A stretch of DNA of 32,491 nucleotides, from contig JAFGCL010000028.1 of NCBI GenBank assembly GCA_016932645.1, forward strand, positions 1 to 32,491, given 5' to 3'. Shown here piece by piece: positions 1 through 10,288 of this stretch. Both the position numbers and the translations under genes were made by a program. The first letter of the stretch is position 1, and each line of letters starts with the position of its first letter. The notes under the pieces are model-generated. The model saw nothing but the letters and a program-made list of their open reading frames with translations, ran no database searches and was not told the DNA's origin. The DNA comes from Dehalococcoidia bacterium. Its GTDB lineage: Bacteria; Chloroflexota; Dehalococcoidia; UBA2247; RBG-13-53-26.

Positions 1-78
1 GTGTTGAGTCTTCCTGTTGCTGAAGAGATCGCGACCAAGTTCGACAAGAAGATGGTCGTGGAACACTACTCCCGGTAG
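1..78 (+). CDS. rpsD: 30S ribosomal protein S4, C-terminal end (partial at window edge)
   Basis: Frame 1 reads ...VLSLPVAEEIATKFDKKMVVEHYSR*, a typical S4 C-terminus, directly upstream of rpoA as in the canonical operon. Confidence 0.8.
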   Translation: MLSLPVAEEIATKFDKKMVVEHYSR

Positions 79-93
79 CCTTGAAAGGAGGCG

Positions 94-1050
94 GTGGCTT
101 TGTCTCACCTGGTGACACCAAGAGTTGAGTGCGTTGATAGCGAAGGCAGCCACGGGCGTTTTGTAGCTGAGCCGCTCGATAGAGGATTCGGCATTACTGT
201 GGGCAATGCCTTGCGGCGGGTCCTCTTGGGCTCTCTGCGGGGAGCTGCCGTGACATGGATAAGGATCGAGGGGATTCAGCACGAGTTCTCAACCATTCCT
301 CATATGAAGGAGGATGCTACCGAATTTCTACTGAATGTGAAGGGTCTGCGGTTTCGGCCGTTGACAGGGCAGGAGGGGAGGCTCGTCCTGGAGGTCGAGG
401 GAGACAAGGTGGTTCATGCCGCGGACATTAAACCATCGACTGACTTCGAGATCGCCAACCCCGATCTCTATCTGGCCACACTCGATTCATCGAAGGCCAA
501 GCTCTACGTTGAGTTCAATGTGGCGCTGGGCAAGGGTTACGTTCCGGCCAGCCACGGAGACGGCTTGCCCATAGGAACCATACCGGTGGATGCCATATTC
601 ACGCCGGTGCAGAAGGTGAGCTACGCAGTGGAGCCAGTGCGCACGGGGCAATACATCGGCTACGAGAGGCTGGTGTTGGATATCTGGACTGATGGAACCA
701 TCTCGGCTGCAGAGGCACTGAGTCAGAGCTCGCTGATACTGAAGGAGCAGTTCTCCACATTCCTGGCTGTGGTGCAGGCCGGAGCCAAGGACGCTGGCGG
801 ACCGCCGGCGGCGGCTCTGGGGGTCACCACGGAGCAGTATGAGATGCCGCTCGAGAAGCTGGGGCTTTCGCCGCGGGTGTTCAACTGCCTGAGAAGGAAT
901 AAGATCACCAAGGTGGGAGAGCTTCTGGAGAAGAGCGAGCGGGAGCTGATGGCGATGAAGAAACTGGGGAAGAAGTCGCTGGATGAGTTGAAAGAGCAAC
1001 TGCAGGAAAAGGGACTGTCTTTGATGGCGGAAGAAGGCGATGAGACATAG
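94..1050 (+). CDS. rpoA: DNA-directed RNA polymerase subunit alpha
   Basis: Alpha NTD motif GFGITVGNALRRVLLGSLRGAAVTWIRIEG and C-terminal helix-hairpin-helix domain; GTG start preceded by AAAGGAG. Confidence 0.98.
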   Translation: MALSHLVTPRVECVDSEGSHGRFVAEPLDRGFGITVGNALRRVLLGSLRGAAVTWIRIEGIQHEFSTIPHMKEDATEFLLNVKGLRFRPLTGQEGRLVLEVEGDKVVHAADIKPSTDFEIANPDLYLATLDSSKAKLYVEFNVALGKGYVPASHGDGLPIGTIPVDAIFTPVQKVSYAVEPVRTGQYIGYERLVLDIWTDGTISAAEALSQSSLILKEQFSTFLAVVQAGAKDAGGPPAAALGVTTEQYEMPLEKLGLSPRVFNCLRRNKITKVGELLEKSERELMAMKKLGKKSLDELKEQLQEKGLSLMAEEGDET

Positions 1051-1393
1051 AGTAGCGGGACGGAACCTGTCAAGGCCCACCAGCCACAGGATGTCGCTGT
1101 ATCACAACCTGACGACTGAGTTGTTGTGGCACGAGCGCATTGTCACCACGGTGACAAAGGCGAAGGAAGTAAGGGGGATGGCAGACAAGGTCATCACCTT
1201 GGGCAAGGAAGGCGGTCTTCATTCCAGGAGGCAGGCCCTGGTGCTGGTAAATGACAAGAAAGTGGTGGACAAGGCGTTTGGTGAACTGTCCAAGAGATAC
1301 GCGGACCGCAGCGGCGGGTACACACGCGTTCTCAAGCTGGGGCCACGCAAGGGTGATGCGGCCCCAATGGCGATAATCGAGCTGGTTAAGTAG
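1040..1393 (+). CDS. rplQ: 50S ribosomal protein L17
   Basis: L17 signature MRHRVAGRNLSRPTSHRMSLYHNLTTELLWHERIVTT; overlaps the rpoA stop. Confidence 0.97.
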   Translation: MRHRVAGRNLSRPTSHRMSLYHNLTTELLWHERIVTTVTKAKEVRGMADKVITLGKEGGLHSRRQALVLVNDKKVVDKAFGELSKRYADRSGGYTRVLKLGPRKGDAAPMAIIELVK

Positions 1394-1446
1394 GACAGGC
1401 TGGAGAGTGGCCCATCCGGTATCCAGGTGCACCGACTAGAATCGTA

Positions 1447-2193
1447 TTGGTCATGGAGTACGACGGCACGAGATATCACGGCTCGCAGTTGCAGAGCGAC
1501 GCCCCAACTATCCAGGGTGAGACGGAATCGGCTCTGCACAAGCTCACCGGCGAGCGGATCCGTGTCTCGATGGCCAGTCGCACCGATGCCGGAGTCCATG
1601 CCAAGGGACAGGTGGTAGGTTTCAAGGCCAAAGCGTCATTTCCTCCGAAGACCTGGGTTGAAGCCATGAATCACTACCTCCCCAAGGACATCTCGGTTAG
1701 AGAGGCCTATGAGGTGGAGGATCCCTTTGACGTGCGGCGTCGTGCCTCGAGCCGCGAGTACCGCTATCACATTCTGAACAGACATACGCCGTCCCCGTTA
1801 TGGCGGCATTTTAGCGAATCGGTGCCGCAACCTCTAGATGTTGAGGCTATGAATACTGCCTGCGCGGTTCTCGTGGGAGAGCGCGATTTCGCGCCATTCG
1901 CGCCAGCGACTTACACTCGTTCGACGCGGCGCCGGCTCTTGAGGGCCGAAGTGAACCGGAGGCGGGACTTGGTGCTCTTCGACATGGAGGCCACCTCGTT
2001 TCTGCCCCATCAGGTCCGCAACACCGTTGGCGAGTTGGTGAAAGTTGGGCTGCACAAGATGAGCATTGAGAGCTTCCAGGAGAAGGCTGGTTCGGGGAAA
2101 GCGGGGACGATGGGTCCGACTGCTCCGGCTCGTGGTTTGTGCCTGATGAACATCAACTACCCTGACTTCCCCCCATCTGAGGAGATATTATGA
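1447..2193 (+). CDS. truA: tRNA pseudouridine(38-40) synthase TruA
   Basis: [14 protein letters not shown] and catalytic [13 protein letters not shown] motif; exact start uncertain (TTG at 1447 is the only nearby in-frame start). Confidence 0.95.
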   Translation: MVMEYDGTRYHGSQLQSDAPTIQGETESALHKLTGERIRVSMASRTDAGVHAKGQVVGFKAKASFPPKTWVEAMNHYLPKDISVREAYEVEDPFDVRRRASSREYRYHILNRHTPSPLWRHFSESVPQPLDVEAMNTACAVLVGERDFAPFAPATYTRSTRRRLLRAEVNRRRDLVLFDMEATSFLPHQVRNTVGELVKVGLHKMSIESFQEKAGSGKAGTMGPTAPARGLCLMNINYPDFPPSEEIL

Positions 2194-2624
2194 CGTACAG
2201 TGTAAAGGCTTCTGAAGTCAAACGGCGATGGTTTGTCATCGACGCTTCGGGTAAGACCCTAGGCAGGGTGGCCACCGAAGTGGCCAAGCTGCTGGAGGGC
2301 AAGCATAAGACGATGTACTCACCCCACGCTGACGTCGGGGACTTCGTGGTGGTGATCAATGCAGCTAAGATCCGCGTAACAGGCAAGAAGACCGAAGATA
2401 AGATCTACCGTCATCATACCAACTATCCTGGGGGGCTGAAGAGCATGGCTTTTGGTGATATGCTGGCGCGTCATCCGACCCGGCCGATCGAAATTGCGGT
2501 GAAGGGAATGCTGCCTCACAACAGCAGGGGCCGCGCCATGGCCAGAAGGCTCAAAGTCTACGCTGGTAGTACTCATCCGCACGAGGCTCAGGTAAAGGGT
2601 ACAACGGAGGCGTCAAGTGGCTGA
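2190..2624 (+). CDS. rplM: 50S ribosomal protein L13
   Basis: [29 protein letters not shown] and [16 protein letters not shown] overlap with truA. Confidence 0.97.
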   Translation: MTYSVKASEVKRRWFVIDASGKTLGRVATEVAKLLEGKHKTMYSPHADVGDFVVVINAAKIRVTGKKTEDKIYRHHTNYPGGLKSMAFGDMLARHPTRPIEIAVKGMLPHNSRGRAMARRLKVYAGSTHPHEAQVKGTTEASSG

Positions 2625-3012
2625 ACGAAAGCACTTCTACGGGACGGGCAAGAGGAAGACTGCAATTGCCAGAGTGAAGCTGCTGCCTGGTGGTGGCAGT
2701 GTGGTGGTGAATGACAGGCCTCTGCAAGAGGCGTTCCCGGATGAGCCTCTGCGAGAGGTCATCTTCCAGGCCTTGAGGGTCACCAACACGCAGGATAAGT
2801 ACGGTGTTGCGGCGAAGGTGACGGGGGGAGGGATCTCGGGGCAGGCGGCGGCGCTTCGTCACGGTATTGCCCGGGCCTTGGTCGAGGCCGACGAGGGATT
2901 GAAGCCCGTCTTGCGCCAACACGGCCTGCTCACCCGAGATGCCAGGATCAAAGAGCGCAAGAAGTATGGGCTCAAGCGCGCACGCAAGGCACCGCAGTAC
3001 ACTAAGCGATAG
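2617..3012 (+). CDS. rpsI: 30S ribosomal protein S9
   Basis: [16 protein letters not shown] and C-terminal [17 protein letters not shown]. Confidence 0.98.
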   Translation: MAERKHFYGTGKRKTAIARVKLLPGGGSVVVNDRPLQEAFPDEPLREVIFQALRVTNTQDKYGVAAKVTGGGISGQAAALRHGIARALVEADEGLKPVLRQHGLLTRDARIKERKKYGLKRARKAPQYTKR

Positions 3013-3148
3013 TCGACTGTCGGACTTCTGGTGGCGATTCCCAAGGCGCTGCGGGCTGCCACTTGGTCTCTGTTCCCAGGAAGCATTGGGCAGGTTCTGG
3101 TTTGGCTTGGCCTGAAGTGAGGCGGGGGAGTGAGGTTTAGGGGCGTCT

Positions 3149-4213
3149 CTATTCGGATTGGGCCAGACGGGATTTCAAGGTGTCGATCACTGGAACCGGC
3201 ACCGGGTCAGTGCGGTTCAGCATGGCTAGGTAGTAACTGACGCAGTCGCCCAGAAGCACCATCCCGATCATCTGTGCCAGAGGGCTCCTGCCGATTGCCT
3301 CAATCCTCTTGTGCTTGATTCCGGCCTTGGTGAGGATTTCACTGGTGACTTGGTAGCGAGTGGAGACTCTGGGGTGAAGCGAAGCGGAATGCAGCAGCAC
3401 GACCATGACCTTCTGTCGCGTCTCTGCGGGCAAGGGATAGCCTACCACAGCGTTGTGATTCAACTCCGGGAAGACCTCGTGGAAAGCCCAGGCCTTGCTG
3501 TTCTCGTTGATCTGGGTCTTCCAGCGGAAAGCCACGTCTGACAATAGCCCGGCGCCGTAGATGACAACCAGACGCCCGAACATATCGGCGGCAAGTTGCT
3601 TCGCGAGATTGGCGTCAAGAGGCGTCCTCTCGGAGACGTTGTCCTCGATCCTCTTCATGACCCCCAACGATTCCTTCATGTCCGCCGACTTGTCCTGGAG
3701 AAGACGCAGGCTGTGGAAAATGCCGAGAAGAGACACGAAGCTGTGGGAGAAGGCCGCTCTTGGAGGCGCCTCATAGTCGATAGTGAGCACAGGAATGCGC
3801 TCTTTCTCGGCGAGAGCCTTGAGCTTGCCGCCCGAGGTCAGCACGATCTTCTTTGCCTGGGTGCGCAGAGAGTCACTGAAACAAGACAGGGTTTCTTCAG
3901 TGTTACCCGAATAGCTGGAGAAGATCATGAGAGTGCTGCGGTCGACAAAAGGCGGCAGGCCATAGTCACGATGAAGCCAAACCGGCAGGGTGTTCTCCAG
4001 CATGGCGAGACGGCGGACCAGGTCCCCTCCGATGGCAGACCCGCCCATGCCGGCAATGACCACCTTGTCCACCTTCAGGTAGTCTTTTGGGTAGCCGAAT
4101 TCCGTGGCGCTATGCCAAGCCCGCTCACATTGGTCTGGGAACATCAGGAGGTGCCTGAGCATGCCCGATGGGTCAAGCAGTCGATAGGTTTCTGGGCTTT
4201 CCAGTATACTCAT
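3149..4213 (-). CDS. Bifunctional phosphoglucose/phosphomannose isomerase (SIS domain)
   Basis: SIS-domain motifs VVIAGMGGSAIGGDLV, FSSYSGNTEETL, INENSKAWAFHEVFPELNHNAVVGY. Confidence 0.9.
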   Translation of the reverse strand: MSILESPETYRLLDPSGMLRHLLMFPDQCERAWHSATEFGYPKDYLKVDKVVIAGMGGSAIGGDLVRRLAMLENTLPVWLHRDYGLPPFVDRSTLMIFSSYSGNTEETLSCFSDSLRTQAKKIVLTSGGKLKALAEKERIPVLTIDYEAPPRAAFSHSFVSLLGIFHSLRLLQDKSADMKESLGVMKRIEDNVSERTPLDANLAKQLAADMFGRLVVIYGAGLLSDVAFRWKTQINENSKAWAFHEVFPELNHNAVVGYPLPAETRQKVMVVLLHSASLHPRVSTRYQVTSEILTKAGIKHKRIEAIGRSPLAQMIGMVLLGDCVSYYLAMLNRTDPVPVPVIDTLKSRLAQSE

Positions 4214-4216
4214 AAT

Positions 4217-5641
4217 TCACACCCCCAGCAGTTTTTTCCCCTCGGCAATCATGGAGTTGGCTCGCTCCAGGCTGCTGGCTTCAGCGTAGATACGAAGGAT
4301 GGGCTCAGTCCCGGAGAAGCGGACCAGCAGCCAGGAACCATCTGCCAGAGAAAGGTGGAAGCCGTCTGCGGTATTCACCTTGATGACCTTTGCACCGCTA
4401 ATCTCAGGAGGTGTCTTCCCCGCGATGCGGCCAATGATCTTTTCTCGATCGTCAGGAGGGAATTCCAGGTCGACGCGATTGTAGTGGTGAGGGCCGACTT
4501 TGCCATACAGGTGCTCGATCAGTTGTGATGGAGATTTCTTGAGCTTGTTCATCAGGTCCAGCAGGTAGAGGCCGGCCAGGATGCCATCGCGCTCCGGAAT
4601 ATGCCCTCTGAAACCGAAGCCGCTGCTTTCCTCGCCTCCAATAAGAGCATTCTCAGCCATCATGATCGGCGCCACGTACTTGAAACCCACCTTCGTTTCG
4701 TAGACCGGCACGTTGTAGATCTTCCCCAGCTTGTCCAGCATGCGTGTGGTGGTCACCGTCTTCACTATGGGTCCGCGCTCCCCGCGCACCTCGAATAGAT
4801 AGAGCGCGAGCAGGGCGAATATCTGCAACGGAGTCAGCGGTTGGCCCTTCTCATCCACCACACCGATGCGGTCGGCATCTCCATCCGTGGCCAACCCGAT
4901 GGAGGCGCCGTTGTCCCTTATCGTGGCGCAGAGCTTATTAAGATGGCGGGCGATCGGTTCCGGCTGGATACCGGGAAAGATCGGGTTTCGTTCGCCGTTG
5001 ATTTCTATGATTTCCGTGCTGCCGCCGCCAAGAACTTTCTTGAAGAGGCCGGACCCTGCGCCGAACATGGAGTCGACAGCTATCTTCAGACCGGATCGCC
5101 GCAGGCTCTGGATATCGACGAGGTGGGCGATGTGGTCGAGGTAGTCGGGTGCCATATCAAGGTAGTGGATGAGTCCCTTGGACAGTCCCTCTTCCAAATC
5201 CAGCCGTTTGATGTTGTCCTGGGCTATGATCTGCGGCAGCCGTGACTCGATCTCCGCTTCGACCTGGGTGGGAGCGCTGGAGCCGTCCGGGGACTTGATC
5301 TTGAAGCCGTTCCACTGACCCGGATTGTGGCTGGCGGTAATGATCACAGCTCCGGCGGCCTTCTCGTGCGTGACCCCGTAGCTCACGATGGGGGTGGGGG
5401 TGGCTTGGGGACAGAGGTGTGTCTTGATATCGTTGCCGGCGAACACCTCGGCGACAGCAGCGGCGAAGCGTTCGGAGGCAAAACGGGTATCATAACCTAC
5501 CACCATGCCGCGGGTGGCCAGCCCTTTGTCACGGAGATACTCGGCGACGCTCTGGGCGCAGTATCTGACGTTGGCGAAAGTGAAGTCGTCAGCGATGATG
5601 CCCCGCCAGCCATCCGTGCCGAACTTGATCTTCGGAATCAT
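4217..5641 (-). CDS. Phosphoglucomutase/phosphomannomutase family (alpha-D-phosphohexomutase)
   Basis: FGTDGWRG, catalytic TASHNP, metal loop [27 protein letters not shown]. Confidence 0.95.
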   Translation of the reverse strand: MIPKIKFGTDGWRGIIADDFTFANVRYCAQSVAEYLRDKGLATRGMVVGYDTRFASERFAAAVAEVFAGNDIKTHLCPQATPTPIVSYGVTHEKAAGAVIITASHNPGQWNGFKIKSPDGSSAPTQVEAEIESRLPQIIAQDNIKRLDLEEGLSKGLIHYLDMAPDYLDHIAHLVDIQSLRRSGLKIAVDSMFGAGSGLFKKVLGGGSTEIIEINGERNPIFPGIQPEPIARHLNKLCATIRDNGASIGLATDGDADRIGVVDEKGQPLTPLQIFALLALYLFEVRGERGPIVKTVTTTRMLDKLGKIYNVPVYETKVGFKYVAPIMMAENALIGGEESSGFGFRGHIPERDGILAGLYLLDLMNKLKKSPSQLIEHLYGKVGPHHYNRVDLEFPPDDREKIIGRIAGKTPPEISGAKVIKVNTADGFHLSLADGSWLLVRFSGTEPILRIYAEASSLERANSMIAEGKKLLGV

Positions 5642-6879
5642 CGTTTCCGCTGGGCCCTTGGGCTCTTGGAGAGACCGGCGTCAGACCGGATTGCCGCCGC
5701 CTTGTCCGTCCTCTCCCAAGGCAGGTCTAGGTCGTCCCGGCCGAAGTGGCCATAGGCTGCTGTCTGCTTGTAGATGGGCCGGCGCAAGTTAAGGGTTTCA
5801 ATGATGGCGCCCGGCCGGAAATCGAAGTGCTTGTTTATCAGCTTCATAATGAGGGCCTCATCCACCTTGGCCGTGCCGAAAGTCTCAGCGGAGATGGAAA
5901 GAGGATGCGCTATACCGATGGCGTAGGCGACCTGAATCTCCAGGCGATCCGCCAGCCCAGCCGCGACAACGTTCTTGGCGGCGTAGCGGGCGAAATAGGT
6001 GGCAGAACGGTCCACCTTGGTGGGGTCCTTGCCGGAGAAAGCCCCGCCGCCGTGGCGGGCAACGCCTCCGTAGGTGTCGACCAGGATCTTGCGCCCGGTG
6101 AGGCCGGTATCTCCCATGGGCCCACCGATGACGAAGCGGCCGGTGGCATTGACATAGAACTTGGTCCGCTTGTCGAGAAGCTTGGCCGGAATGATCTTGT
6201 TGATTACCACCTCACGGATGTCGCGGTGGATGACGTCATTGCCCACCGTCTCGCTGTGCTGGGCGCCGATGACGACTGCTTCGATTCGCTTGGGTACTCC
6301 GTACTCGTACTCCACGGTAACCTGCGACTTGCCGTCGGGGCGCAGATACGGGAGAGTCCCATCCTTTCTGACTTCAGCCAGACGCCGGCAGAGCTTGTGG
6401 GACAGCATGATGGGCATGGGCATGAACTCGGGCGTCTCGTTGCAGGCGAAACCGATCATCATGCCCTGGTCACCTGCCCCCAAGCTTTCCTTCTCATTCG
6501 AGTTCTTGGCCTTCTCCCGCGTCTCTATGGAGTGGTCCACTCCCATGGCAATGTCTGACGACTGCTCCTTGATGGCGGTGATGACGCCGCAGGTTTCGCC
6601 GTCGAAGCCGTACTTGGCTCGGGTGTAGCCGATTTCCCAGACCGTCTCGCGGACTATCTGGGGTATCTCAACGTAGCAATTGGTGGTTATCTCACCCATT
6701 ACCACCACCAGCCCCGTGGTGACCGAGGTCTCACAGGCGACTCTGGCCATCGGGTCCTTCGACAAGATGGAGTCCAGGACGGAATCCGATATCATGTCGC
6801 ACATCTTGTCCGGATGACCCTCGGTGACTGACTCGGAGGTCAGCATGTATGAATTAGACCTCATGAAATTTAAAGTCAT
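5638..6879 (-). CDS. metK: S-adenosylmethionine synthase
   Basis: [56 protein letters not shown] at 6879 with GGGAGGG upstream; the ORF-track extension to 6933 overlaps ahcY and is unlikely. Overlaps the phosphohexomutase start. Confidence 0.96.
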   Translation of the reverse strand: MTLNFMRSNSYMLTSESVTEGHPDKMCDMISDSVLDSILSKDPMARVACETSVTTGLVVVMGEITTNCYVEIPQIVRETVWEIGYTRAKYGFDGETCGVITAIKEQSSDIAMGVDHSIETREKAKNSNEKESLGAGDQGMMIGFACNETPEFMPMPIMLSHKLCRRLAEVRKDGTLPYLRPDGKSQVTVEYEYGVPKRIEAVVIGAQHSETVGNDVIHRDIREVVINKIIPAKLLDKRTKFYVNATGRFVIGGPMGDTGLTGRKILVDTYGGVARHGGGAFSGKDPTKVDRSATYFARYAAKNVVAAGLADRLEIQVAYAIGIAHPLSISAETFGTAKVDEALIMKLINKHFDFRPGAIIETLNLRRPIYKQTAAYGHFGRDDLDLPWERTDKAAAIRSDAGLSKSPRAQRKR

Positions 6880-6914
6880 CTCTTCTTTCCCTCCCCTGAT
6901 TGAATCTGTGCGCT

Positions 6915-8186
6915 CTAGGTGCCCATCTCCCAACTGTTCAGGTATTGTCTCTGTTCGCCAGTCAGTTTGTCAATTCTTATCCCCATCGACTGAAGCTTGA
7001 GGCGTCCTACCTCCATGTCGATCTTCCTGGGCACTGGATATACGCCAGGCGCCAGTCCTTTCTTGAGGTTGAACATGTATTCGGCGCAGAGGGCCTGGTT
7101 GGCGAAGCTCATGTCCATGACACTGGCCGGGTGGCCCTCGGCGGCAGCAAGATTGATCAGGCGCCCATCGGCCAAGAGGAACAGGCGGCGTCCGTCCTTC
7201 AGGGTGTATTCCTGCACAAATGGCCGCAGCTTCCTGTTCCGCTTCGACAGGCTTTCCAGCGCCGGGATGTTGATTTCTACGTTGAAATGGCCGCTGTTGG
7301 CCAGAATGGCGCCGTCCTTCATGACCTGCAGGTGGGCCTTGTCGATGATATTGCGACCGCCCGTGATGGTGACGAAAACATCGCCGATGCGGGCAGCTTT
7401 GAGCAGGGGCATGACCCGGTAGCCGTCCATGACGGCTTCGATGGCGCGTATGGAGTTGACCTCGACGACGATGACCTGTGCCCCCATGCCGCGGGCCCGC
7501 ATGGCTATGCCACGGCCGCACCAGCCATAGCCGCAAACCACCACATTCTTGCCGGCCCAGAGGATGTTCGTGGCGCGGGTGATGCCGTCCACGGTGCTCT
7601 GTCCCGTGCCATAACGGTTGTCGAAGAAATGCTTGGTCTCGGCGTCGTTCACCGCGATGATGGGATACTTCAACTTCTTGTTCTGTGCCATGCTGCGCAA
7701 CCTGATCACGCCAGTGGTGGTCTCCTCCATGCCTCCGATGACAGATTCGGCCAATGCGCTCCTGTGCTGATGCAAGGTGTTGACCAGATCGGCGCCGTCA
7801 TCGAGGGTGATGTGCGGCTTGTGGGCCAACGCGCCGGCGATGTGCTTGTAGTAGGTCTTGCTGTCCTCTCCTTTGATGGCAAATGTCGGTATGCCATCCG
7901 CCAGCATGGCGGCGGCCACATCATCCTGGGTGCTCAAGGGGTTGGAGGCGCAGAGAGCCAGTTCGGCGCCCCCGGCCCTGAGAGTGGTGGCCAGGTTGGC
8001 GGTCTCGGTGGTGATGTGCAAGCAGGCGGAAATCCTGACACCCTTGAGAGGCTTCTGTCTGGAGAACCTCTCGCGGATCAATTGGAGCACCGGCATCTCC
8101 CGCGATGCCCACTCTATTCTCAGCTTCCCTTCTGGGGCGAGAGACAGATCTTTGACGTCACCACCAGTGGCCTTCTTCGCGCTCAC
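6915..8186 (-). CDS. ahcY: Adenosylhomocysteinase
   Basis: [63 protein letters not shown] start with AAAGGAGA upstream. Confidence 0.97.
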   Translation of the reverse strand: MSAKKATGGDVKDLSLAPEGKLRIEWASREMPVLQLIRERFSRQKPLKGVRISACLHITTETANLATTLRAGGAELALCASNPLSTQDDVAAAMLADGIPTFAIKGEDSKTYYKHIAGALAHKPHITLDDGADLVNTLHQHRSALAESVIGGMEETTTGVIRLRSMAQNKKLKYPIIAVNDAETKHFFDNRYGTGQSTVDGITRATNILWAGKNVVVCGYGWCGRGIAMRARGMGAQVIVVEVNSIRAIEAVMDGYRVMPLLKAARIGDVFVTITGGRNIIDKAHLQVMKDGAILANSGHFNVEINIPALESLSKRNRKLRPFVQEYTLKDGRRLFLLADGRLINLAAAEGHPASVMDMSFANQALCAEYMFNLKKGLAPGVYPVPRKIDMEVGRLKLQSMGIRIDKLTGEQRQYLNSWEMGT

Positions 8187-8289
8187 GCAAGTCTCCTTTC
8201 TTTGGTTGGGTTGCTCGCAGGCTGTCCCACTTGAATCTCGGCGAACGGCCTGTTGCTGCGCCAGTGATCTAGATCAGACAATGAGGTGA

Positions 8290-8295
8290 ATTATA
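8290..8295 (-). promoter_or_regulatory. Probable extended -10 element (TGCTATAAT on the minus strand) for the ahcY-metK-phosphohexomutase-pgi/pmi transcript
   Basis: Minus strand reads CCTGCTATAATTC about 100 nt upstream of the ahcY GTG; TGnTATAAT matches the extended -10 consensus. No good -35 seen. Confidence 0.55.
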
Positions 8296-8433
8296 GCAGG
8301 AATTGAAGCCAAATGCCCGCAAAAAGGAGGTTCCCCTGCGCCAAACGGTGCTTTCCGAGGAGACTCGCCGGGGTGGATCGGTCTCTCAGACAATCCGGCG
8401 TCCGACGGAAGACATTGTTACGCACAGGACGAG

Positions 8434-9543
8434 CTACATAACGATGGCAGCCCTGGATACGAGGCCCTTTTCCTGATCCTCGAAGGCCTTGTTGATGTCC
8501 TCCAGCTTGTAGGAATGGGAGAGAATCTTCTCATATGGATATTTGTTCTTGGTGCGGACCAGGAAGTCAAGGGCCTTCTTCAGGGAGTCACGTCCGTACA
8601 TCACGACAGCGATGATGGACTTGGAATAGAGGACCATGAAGGCCGGGTCAGTCTCGAAAGTCCCATGCATGAGGCTGATGTTGCCGATCTCCAGTAGGCG
8701 TCCACCTACGCAGAGCATTTCCAGTCCTTCCGGTATCGCCTGCGGAATTCCGACCAGTTCGGCAACCACATCGACACCCCAGCCCCCAGTGAGTTCCTTT
8801 ACGCGTGTGGCACGTTCTTGCGGTGTCTTAAACTGCTTCATATCGACAACCTCGTCGGCGCCGAAGGCTTTGGCCAGTTCGAGCCGTTGAGGGATGCCAT
8901 CGATGACGATAACCTTGCTGGCGCCCATCTCTTTGGCCAGGGCCGTGGCGTATATGCCCAACCCCCCTGCTCCCTGGATGGCGATAGTCTCTCCGAATCT
9001 GAAGTTCACTCTCTCCAAGCCGTAGATCATCTCGGAGAGGGCGCAGTTGGCCGGGGCAACCATCTTGTCGGTTAGTTCATCCGGCACTTTGAATATGGTG
9101 TGGTTTGGCCGGACGTAGTAGTAATCGGCATACGGTCCGGTGAAGTGCGGTGGAAGCTCACATGGTCCCTGAAAGAATGGATTTGCAGGACATTCGGCGT
9201 GGCGCCCTTTCAGACATGCTGGGCAACGTCCACAGGGGTAGTAGTACATCCAGGTAACTCGGTCTCCAACCTTCAGTGGCTGACCGGCTGAATCGGTGGA
9301 AATACCTGGTCCAAGCTTGGCAACTCTTCCTACCGCTTCATGGCCCAGGATCGTCGGCAAGACCGCACCCAGTGCAACCAGATTCATGTCACCACGCCAC
9401 ATGTGCATGTCCGAGCCACAGATGTTGGCCACCGTGACCTTTGCCAGTATCGCACCCGGCTCAGGATCGGGTACAGGGTATTCCTTGATCTCCATGGGAA
9501 TTCTCAGACCCTTGTAGATCGCCGCTCTTCCCTTGTCTGCCAT
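8434..9543 (-). CDS. Zinc-dependent alcohol dehydrogenase (MDR superfamily)
   Basis: GHEAVGRVAKLG, structural-zinc cysteines CGRCPACLKGRHAEC, Rossmann motif GAGGLGIYATALAKEMGASKVIVID. Start at MADKGRA (9543) has GGGAGG upstream. Confidence 0.9.
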   Translation of the reverse strand: MADKGRAAIYKGLRIPMEIKEYPVPDPEPGAILAKVTVANICGSDMHMWRGDMNLVALGAVLPTILGHEAVGRVAKLGPGISTDSAGQPLKVGDRVTWMYYYPCGRCPACLKGRHAECPANPFFQGPCELPPHFTGPYADYYYVRPNHTIFKVPDELTDKMVAPANCALSEMIYGLERVNFRFGETIAIQGAGGLGIYATALAKEMGASKVIVIDGIPQRLELAKAFGADEVVDMKQFKTPQERATRVKELTGGWGVDVVAELVGIPQAIPEGLEMLCVGGRLLEIGNISLMHGTFETDPAFMVLYSKSIIAVVMYGRDSLKKALDFLVRTKNKYPYEKILSHSYKLEDINKAFEDQEKGLVSRAAIVM

Positions 9544-9754
9544 TTCGAATACCTCCCACTCTACGGATGATGCCTTTCCTGAATGACTACCCTGTTCGGC
9601 CCGTGGTGTGACTACCAGACGCACATGGTTCTCTCGGAACTGGGAGAATTGGTGGTCTCAGAAGATGCTACCACATTGTGAGCAAAGGTGCTATGTGCCT
9701 ATTGACACGATAGCTTTCGAAGGCCGTTCTTTGTCACTTGACCGTCGCGGCAGC

Positions 9755-10270
9755 TTAGGTTTGAAGCCATCGCGTCACTTCACCGAGCACCAGTTGGCGG
9801 TTGGATCGCGACACTGGCACTACTTGGACTCTGGGGTCGCACTTGACCCTGTCGGCAAACGGGTGCGGCTGAAGTGTAATGGTGCCTAGAAGCCGTATCC
9901 CGCTGTCCAGAGCTTCCGCCAGAGCGTCTCTGAAAGAAGAGGACAGGAGTTCCATCTTGCCGATCTCGTCTACCACGACTATGCTGCATTCCTGGAGCGC
10001 CCGGCGCATCGCCGGAACGGCGACTCGCTCCAGACATGCGACGTCCACTCCGTACTTGCCCACTCGTTGCGGCCCGCGAAAGTCCATGCTGGCCAGTACA
10101 GCTCGGTGGCCATCCAGCGTGACAATCTCGAAGCCAAGCCTTACCCTGCCCTAGCGAATCTCTTGAGTGTAAAACCCGCCGGGCTTGGCATTCGTTGCGT
10201 GAATGGACTCACGGATGATGGTGGTCTTTCCCGTGCCGGGGGCGCCGGTGAGCAGCAATGCCTGGGCCAA
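9755..10270 (-). pseudogene. THEP1-type nucleoside-triphosphatase, interrupted by in-frame TAG at 10151-10153
   Basis: Reading through the TAG gives LAQALLLTGAPGTGKTTIIRESIHATNAKPGGFYTQEIR*GRVRLGFEIVTLDGHRAVLASMDFRGPQRVGKYGVDV...CSIVVVDEIGKMELL..., with Walker A, Walker B and THEP1 motifs on either side of the stop in one frame. TTG start at 10270. Confidence 0.75.
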
Positions 10271-10288
10271 CTTAGTTGCCCCTTTCCC

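Noticed and set aside
487-1080. Long antisense ORFs within rpoA and many other long opposite-strand ORFs across the window (e.g. 3596-4528 +, 5746-6558 +, 6900-8234 +, 12224-12913 +)
   Set aside because: They are shadows of high-GC coding genes on the other strand, with no recognisable domains and no independent RBS evidence.
6880-6933. metK N-terminal extension to 6933
   Set aside because: Overlaps the ahcY 3' end; a proper RBS and conserved N-terminus support ATG 6879.
8187-8290. SAH or SAM-I riboswitch upstream of ahcY
   Set aside because: The leader has a GCGCAGCAACA stretch loosely like part of the SAH motif, but I could not place the CCGAGGRGCGCUGC core or the SAM-I core, so it is only flagged as a leader of interest.
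10151-10153. TAG as a programmed pyrrolysine codon
   Set aside because: No pyl genes in the window, the gene is not a methylamine methyltransferase, and the site matches a Glu position one substitution away; pseudogene or sequence error is simpler.
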